Below are positions 27,848 through 32,536 of a stretch of DNA of 32,536 nucleotides, in pieces (position 1 is the stretch's first letter; each line of letters opens with the position of its first letter). Position numbers and translations under genes: made by a program. The DNA is taken from NCBI GenBank assembly GCA_028713045.1, contig JAQTOY010000007.1, positions 1 to 32,536 of the forward strand, written 5' to 3'. The notes under the pieces were generated by a model. The model was given only the letters and a program-made list of their open reading frames with translations, was not told the DNA's origin and searched no databases. The DNA is from Candidatus Nanoarchaeia archaeon. GTDB lineage: Archaea > Nanobdellota > Nanobdellia > Pacearchaeales > GW2011-AR1.

Positions 27848-28345
27848 ATGGCAATAAAAGGAATTTATACAACTGGGAGTGCAGCAAATGTATTAGGCTT
27901 GGCTCCAAGAACTGTTTCAGGATTATATGAGCATGGGCATTTAAAAGGTTTTAAACTGCCGGCTTCTGAAAAGGGTGACGGTGATAGAAGAATTTATGAA
28001 AGTTCTATTCAAAGTTTTTTAGGAGCAAGAGGTTATGACTTTGAACTAGAAGAGTATGCCTCTGGAAAATTTGATGTAGTTATGCCTGAGGGTTTTTTAA
28101 CCTCTGGAGAAGCAGCAAAAATCTTGGGTGTTTCTCCAGCTTCTGCCAATAAGTATCTTATACAAGGTATCGTGAAAGGTTATACTTTGCCAGCTTCAGA
28201 ATCAGGAGGAAATTGTCATAGATTTTGCAGAAAATCTTTGCTTGAACAGGTTACAAAATCTGGAAGATTAGATGGTTTAGATGATAGTCAATTGCAACTA
28301 TTGGGTGTTGAATCTCCAACAGATACTGTAGAAGAAGCTGCCTGA
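27848..28345 (+). CDS. tandem HTH (MerR/excisionase HTH_17-like) DNA-binding protein
   Basis: Two aligned halves: 'GIYTTGSAANVLGLAPRTVSGLYEHGHLKGFKLPASEKGDGDRRIYESSIQSFL' and 'GFLTSGEAAKILGVSPASANKYLIQGIVKGYTLPASESGGNCHRFCRKSLLEQV'. Start at 27848 favoured by a TATA-like box at 27818-27827. Confidence 0.78.
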   Translation: MAIKGIYTTGSAANVLGLAPRTVSGLYEHGHLKGFKLPASEKGDGDRRIYESSIQSFLGARGYDFELEEYASGKFDVVMPEGFLTSGEAAKILGVSPASANKYLIQGIVKGYTLPASESGGNCHRFCRKSLLEQVTKSGRLDGLDDSQLQLLGVESPTDTVEEAA

Positions 28346-28360
28346 TTGTTCTTACACAAT

Positions 28361-28370
28361 ATTTATAAAT
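28361..28370 (+). promoter_or_regulatory. TATA box of aIF5A gene
   Basis: atttataaat centred ~26 nt upstream of the ATG at 28391. Confidence 0.6.
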
Positions 28371-28390
28371 CTAATTTTGATTGAATTGAT

Positions 28391-28780
28391 ATGACTGATA
28401 AATTAATTAATGCAAGCCAAGCAAGGCCTGGGACGACAATCTTGGTTGATGATGTTGCTTGCGTTGTTAAATCTAACGATATTAGTAAAACTGGAAAACA
28501 CGGTCATGCTAAATGCAGGATTGAAGCAGTAAGTGTTCTTGATGGAAAAAAGAAAGTTTTTGTTGCTGGAGGGCATGAGAGATTGGAAGTTCCAATGATT
28601 GAAAAGAGCCGAGGTCAGGTATTATCTCTAATAGGAGATAAAGCAAGTGTCATGGATCTGGAAACTTTTGAAACAATTGAACTGCCTATTTCCGAAGAAT
28701 TAAAAAATGATATAAAAGACGGCGATCAAGTAGAGTATTGGAATGTTCAGGGAACAAAAGTTATTAAGAGGAAGTTCTAA
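28391..28780 (+). CDS. translation initiation factor aIF5A (hypusine-containing)
   Basis: 'SNDISKTGKHGHAKCRIEAV' hypusination loop; TATA-like atttataaat ~26 nt upstream. Confidence 0.97.
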   Translation: MTDKLINASQARPGTTILVDDVACVVKSNDISKTGKHGHAKCRIEAVSVLDGKKKVFVAGGHERLEVPMIEKSRGQVLSLIGDKASVMDLETFETIELPISEELKNDIKDGDQVEYWNVQGTKVIKRKF

Positions 28781-28782
28781 AA

Positions 28783-28947
28783 ATGGCAACAAAATTAGCA
28801 GTAACTCAAACAAGATTGTTCAAGAATGTATTTGTCTGCAAGAATTGCAAGACAAAGATACGAGCAGATTCCAGAAAAATTCTTGAAGGAAAAGTAAGAT
28901 GCAGAAAATGTCTGAAAAAGGCATTCAGACCAATAAGAAGAAAATAA
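28783..28947 (+). CDS. rpl40e: 50S ribosomal protein L40e (not in ORF track)
   Basis: Manual translation: MATKLAVTQTRLFKNVFVCKNCKTKIRADSRKILEGKVRCRKCLKKAFRPIRRK*; CxxC...CxxC zinc ribbon, basic, typical L40e. Confidence 0.92.
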   Translation: MATKLAVTQTRLFKNVFVCKNCKTKIRADSRKILEGKVRCRKCLKKAFRPIRRK

Positions 28948-29063
28948 TCCGTGTTTCTTATCCATATAAAATTAAGATTTAAATTGATTCTAAAAGATTA
29001 TTTAGTATAAATTCTCATACAAACAATTAAAAACGTATTTTTTCTAATATCCAAGAGGATAAA

Positions 29064-30533
29064 ATGGCATTTTACGTTTATGATATAAGTTTTTTGATTA
29101 TATTCTGTTTAGCAGTAGGAATTTTTCTTTATAAAAAAAGAGCCAATCTTAAAAGAGAAGGCATCATGTACCTTTACCGAACACAAGTCGGAATCAAGTT
29201 AATAAATTATGTAGGAAATAAATACAAAAAAACAATAAGCGTTTTTTCCTTCCTTGCAGTAATTTCTGGATACTTATTGATGTTGAGCATGATTTATTTT
29301 TTAGGCGACTTGATTTATATCTATGTTTTCAAGCCAGAAATCGTTCAGGCAATCAAAATACCTCCGATAATGCCCTTAGTTCCTTATCTTCCAGAAGCAT
29401 TTAAGATTTCGTTTCTTCCTCCGTTTTATTTCACTTACTGGATAATTGCAATTGCAGTGATTGCGGTTTTTCATGAGTTTGCTCATGGAATTGTTGCAAA
29501 ACGATATGATATAAAGGTAAAAACAACCGGATTTGGTTTTTTAGGCCCGTTTTTAGCAGCATTTGTAGAACCTGATGAAGAAGAGATGAAGAAAAAGCCA
29601 AAATATCAGCAGATTGCGGTTCTTTCAGCAGGAACTTTTACAAATTTAATCTTAGCAGGAATATTTTTCTTAATCTTAGGATTATTTTTTATTGCAGTCT
29701 ATGCCCCCTCAGGAGTAATCTTTAATACATATACTCCTGCAGTTGTAAACATAAGCTCAATAGGCATAGTTGGAGGGATTTCTATCAGCAATCCAACCCA
29801 GTCATCAATAATAGACTTAATCAACAAAAATCAAATATCCAATGATTTGATTCTTGGAACCAATGGAAATTCAATTAATATGACAAAAATCATTTCAGGA
29901 AACAAGACTTATTTTTCAACAATAGATGATTTGAAAACCCAGATTGATTCCAAAGAAGTTTCAGACTTAGTTGTTTTATATCCTGACTTTCCTGCAATAG
30001 AAGCAGGATTAAGGGGAGTTATAATCGGAATCAATGATGAAAAAATACGAGATTATGGGGATTTGATTGAAATAATTAAAAAATATAAACCCGGAGATAA
30101 GATAAAAATAACAACTAAGGACAAAGAAGATATATTAGAATATAACATAACTCTGGCAGAAGATCCTGCTCAAAAAGGAAGACCCATTATTGGAATAGGG
30201 TTTGTCAATGCAAGGCAGGGATTCTTTGGAAAAATTTTTGATTTTTTAAATTTCTTTAAGAAACCCCAAACAGATTACGAGCCTAAATTTAATGCAGAGA
30301 TTATAATTTTTCTTTATAATCTTATATGGTGGCTTGCCTTGATTAATTTCAGTGTTGCATTAATGAACATGCTTCCAGTTGCAATTTTTGATGGCGGCAG
30401 GATGTTCATGCTTACCATCTGGAAGATATCCAAAAGCGAAAAGTTCGCGCAAGTTGTATTCAAGGTGATAACCTATGCAATTCTTGGTTGTCTATTAGTT
30501 TTAATGTGGGCTTGGTTTAAGGCAATGTTCTAA
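29064..30533 (+). CDS. site-2 protease family (M50) intramembrane zinc metalloprotease with PDZ domain
   Basis: 'VFHEFAHGIVAKRYD' (HExxH), 'NMLPVAIFDGGRMF' (NxxPxxxxDGG), internal PDZ-like 'PAIEAGLRGVIIGINDEKIRDYGDL'. Confidence 0.93.
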   Translation: MAFYVYDISFLIIFCLAVGIFLYKKRANLKREGIMYLYRTQVGIKLINYVGNKYKKTISVFSFLAVISGYLLMLSMIYFLGDLIYIYVFKPEIVQAIKIPPIMPLVPYLPEAFKISFLPPFYFTYWIIAIAVIAVFHEFAHGIVAKRYDIKVKTTGFGFLGPFLAAFVEPDEEEMKKKPKYQQIAVLSAGTFTNLILAGIFFLILGLFFIAVYAPSGVIFNTYTPAVVNISSIGIVGGISISNPTQSSIIDLINKNQISNDLILGTNGNSINMTKIISGNKTYFSTIDDLKTQIDSKEVSDLVVLYPDFPAIEAGLRGVIIGINDEKIRDYGDLIEIIKKYKPGDKIKITTKDKEDILEYNITLAEDPAQKGRPIIGIGFVNARQGFFGKIFDFLNFFKKPQTDYEPKFNAEIIIFLYNLIWWLALINFSVALMNMLPVAIFDGGRMFMLTIWKISKSEKFAQVVFKVITYAILGCLLVLMWAWFKAMF

Positions 30534-30540
30534 GGAGAAT

Positions 30541-30550
30541 TTTTAAATAT
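30541..30550 (+). promoter_or_regulatory. TATA box of taw1
   Basis: ttttaaatat ~24 nt upstream of the ATG at 30569. Confidence 0.5.
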
Positions 30551-30568
30551 TTCACAACTAATTCTTTC

Positions 30569-31531
30569 ATGGAAACAAAAAAATTAATGGAAAAGCAGAG
30601 TTACAGATTTATTGGAAACCATTCTGCAGTTAAAATATGCGAGTGGACAAAAAAATCTCTTATTGGTAAAGGCTTTTGCTATAAACAGAAGTTTTATGGA
30701 ATAAACTCACACTTGTGCTGCCAGATGAGCCCATGGATTTTATGTTCCAATAAATGCCTGCATTGTTGGCGTCCAATTGAACTTAAGCTAGATTTGAATT
30801 CTAAAAATATTGATAATCCTAATGAGATAATCAATCAAGCAATTGAAAAACAAAAAAAGTTACTAATTGGATTTAACGGAAATGCAAAGATTAACAAGAA
30901 AAAATATCAAGAAGCACAAGAGCCAATGCAATTTGCAATCTCCCTCATCGGAGAACCAACTTTGTATCCGAAAATTGGAGAATTAATAGATGAACTAAGG
31001 AAAAAAGGAAAAACAACTTTTGTTGTTACAAATGGTTTACAGACAAGAGTCTTACAGAGACTTAGTGAAAATAGACAACTCCCAACTCAACTTTACTTAT
31101 CCTTAAATTCTCCAAACAAAGAAATGTATGATTCTTGGCATAAATCTAAAATAAAAAATGCCTGGAAAAAATTTAATGAAACTTTATTATTGTTTCCAAA
31201 GCTAAAAACAAGAAAAGTTCTAAGGATGACATTGGTAAAGGATTTGAATGACAGAGATGAGCAGATTAAGGAATATGTTAAATTAATAAAAAAAGCAAAC
31301 CCGGAATTTATTGAAGTAAAAAGCTACATGGCAATTGGATTTTCAAGGACAAGAAAAGGATTAGGCTATGAAAAAATGCTTTCTCATGAAGAGATAAAAG
31401 AATTTTCCAAAAAGCTAGTTGATAATTTAAAAAAAGAAAAATTCAAGATTCTTGATGAACATAAGTTATCAAGGGTTGTTTTGATTGGAAAGGACAAGAA
31501 AAGGATGAAGATAAGAAAGAGCGAGATATAA
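30569..31531 (+). CDS. taw1: Taw1/TYW1 tRNA 4-demethylwyosine synthase (radical SAM)
   Basis: 'CCQMSPWILCSNKCLHCWRPIE', 'ISLIGEPTLYPKIGELIDELRKKGKTTFVVTNG', 'QLYLSLNSPNKEMY' are typical of Taw1. Confidence 0.94.
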   Translation: METKKLMEKQSYRFIGNHSAVKICEWTKKSLIGKGFCYKQKFYGINSHLCCQMSPWILCSNKCLHCWRPIELKLDLNSKNIDNPNEIINQAIEKQKKLLIGFNGNAKINKKKYQEAQEPMQFAISLIGEPTLYPKIGELIDELRKKGKTTFVVTNGLQTRVLQRLSENRQLPTQLYLSLNSPNKEMYDSWHKSKIKNAWKKFNETLLLFPKLKTRKVLRMTLVKDLNDRDEQIKEYVKLIKKANPEFIEVKSYMAIGFSRTRKGLGYEKMLSHEEIKEFSKKLVDNLKKEKFKILDEHKLSRVVLIGKDKKRMKIRKSEI

Positions 31532-31680
31532 GATATAGTTTTATTAATGTTATGCAGGACAGGAAGTGTAGGAGGTGTTAATTTAGATAATAAAAGACAA
31601 TATTCTATTTAAAAGAAATCAGAACCCTTTATTTCTTAAAAAAACATTCTGAAAAAATAACATAAAATTAGAATTCCTCT

Positions 31681-32028
31681 TCACATAAATACAATTCCGT
31701 CTTTGGTTAGTGCTGTAAATCTTATTCCAACCGGAAGATTCAATAAAGCGGAAATCAAAGCCATGTGCTCTTTTCCATCTCCAGATGCGATTGATAGTGC
31801 AACTTCAGTTCCTTTTATTTTTCCGCGAAGTTTTTTCATTATTTCATCCTTTAAGTCCATCAATCCTTTGGATTTTATCTCTATGAACTCAAAATCTTTT
31901 TCAACATTGAATTTTCTTGCAAAATCAGTTCCAATAAGAATTATTCTTTCCCATTCACCTCTGTTCACAACTCCAGCAACCTGCCCCCAAGTTCCCTCTC
32001 CAACACCCAAAAATGCAAGCAATTCCAT
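31681..32028 (-). CDS. small Rossmann-like, possible mini CARF-domain protein
   Basis: 115 aa: 'MELLAFLGVGEGTWGQVAGVV...ERIILIGTDFARKF...TEVALSIASGDGKEHMALISALLNLPVGIRFTAL'. The second segment resembles the CARF Gx(T/D)K-type motif; family call is tentative. TATA-like tttataag ~26 nt upstream. Confidence 0.6.
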   Translation of the reverse strand: MELLAFLGVGEGTWGQVAGVVNRGEWERIILIGTDFARKFNVEKDFEFIEIKSKGLMDLKDEIMKKLRGKIKGTEVALSIASGDGKEHMALISALLNLPVGIRFTALTKDGIVFM

Positions 32029-32101
32029 TCAACGAAATATAAAGTTAAATTTATAAGTTTATATGCGTTCTAAAATATGTAAAAAGAAGTTAAATTAAAA
32101 A

Positions 32102-32142
32102 CAAGCTAATTAACTTGGGTTTAACAAGCAAGTTAATGCTTG
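32102..32142. repeat. imperfect inverted repeat (14-bp arms, 2-nt bulge, 11-nt loop)
   Basis: Left arm caagctaattaacttg (32102-32117); right arm caagttaatgcttg (32129-32142), whose reverse complement is caagcattaacttg. Lies between the two divergent genes. Confidence 0.85.
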
Positions 32143-32188
32143 CAATCTTAGTAAAATTACTTGGAAGAAACCAGGGGTTTTTGTGAAT

Positions 32189-32536
32189 ATGAAAGATTTA
32201 CCATTAGCTGAAATAACATTGAGAAAATACGAGAAGCCAAATAATCTTGAAAAAAGGGAGCTTTTCAGGAAAATCTGCCTGTCTTTGGGATTGCTTCAAT
32301 TAGGAGACTCAAGGGATATAATTGTTGATATTCTTATGGTTTTAACAGAGGCAAATAAAACCAAAGAAAGATTGGATGGAGAGGCGATACGAAAAAGGGT
32401 TGAAGAATCGAGAAAAAAATACAGCCTAGATTTGAAAGGATTGGCCGAGTCAAACATAAGAAGGCAGTTAAAAAGATTAAGGGATGCGATGATTATAGAC
32501 AAGTCTGAAAATAAATATTATCTTATTGAGCATTCA
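32189..32536 (+). CDS. winged-HTH-like transcriptional regulator, truncated at window end (not in ORF track)
   Basis: Manual translation: MKDLPLAEITLRKYEKPNNLEKRELFRKICLSLGLLQLGDSRDIIVDILMVLTEANKTKERLDGEAIRKRVEESRKKYSLDLKGLAESNIRRQLKRLRDAMIIDKSENKYYLIEHS..., open to the end; 'NIRRQLKRLRDAMIIDKSENKYYL' looks like a recognition helix plus wing. GTG at 32183 is an alternative start. Confidence 0.7.
   Translation, partial: MKDLPLAEITLRKYEKPNNLEKRELFRKICLSLGLLQLGDSRDIIVDILMVLTEANKTKERLDGEAIRKRVEESRKKYSLDLKGLAESNIRRQLKRLRDAMIIDKSENKYYLIEHS

Noticed and set aside
31613-31637. aagaaat...atttctt hairpin between taw1 and the CARF-like gene as a terminator
   Set aside because: Only 7 bp of AT-rich pairing with an 11-nt loop; expected by chance at this base composition.
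31703-32056. 117-aa plus-strand ORF opposite the CARF-like gene
   Set aside because: The minus-strand frame has coherent Rossmann-like pattern and a TATA box at the right spacing; this one is low-information Ser/Pro/Phe-rich.
1-32536. tRNA, rRNA, transposase/IS, integrase or prophage features
   Set aside because: No convincing T-loop/acceptor pairs, rRNA motifs or transposase/recombinase proteins were recognised by eye. A tRNAscan/Infernal run would be needed to exclude degenerate cases.

Overview
This AT-rich window is archaeal: it carries AglB/STT3, aIF5A, L40e, Taw1, archaeal SecE and TATA-type promoters. It probably comes from a DPANN-type lineage (Pacearchaeota/Woesearchaeota-like); that placement is inference from gene content and the style of its secreted protein. 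The left ~19 kb is a dense surface-glycan / N-glycosylation island: AglB oligosaccharyltransferase, a GlcNAc-1-P transferase-like GT4 enzyme, a flippase, a GT39/PMT-type glycosyltransferase, several GT2s, two SDR epimerases, a HddA-like GHMP kinase, a methyltransferase, and an unusual set of four radical-SAM enzymes (two B12-binding type, two SPASM type). The right ~13 kb is mainly information processing: SpoIIM, an eIF2B/R15P-isomerase family protein, transglutaminase, L11, NusG/Spt5, SecE, FtsZ, FKBP, aIF5A, L40e, site-2 protease and Taw1, interspersed with small uncharacterised ORFs. Four short genes missing from the ORF track were recovered by hand: a zinc ribbon, a 57-aa membrane protein, SecE and L40e. 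The right edge has a divergent pair, a mini CARF-like protein and a winged-HTH-like protein, with a strong inverted repeat between them. The best candidates for something undescribed are the radical-SAM-rich glycan island, the CARF-like/HTH pair with its dyad, and the unknown ORFs inserted into the ftsZ-secE-nusG-rpl11 block.
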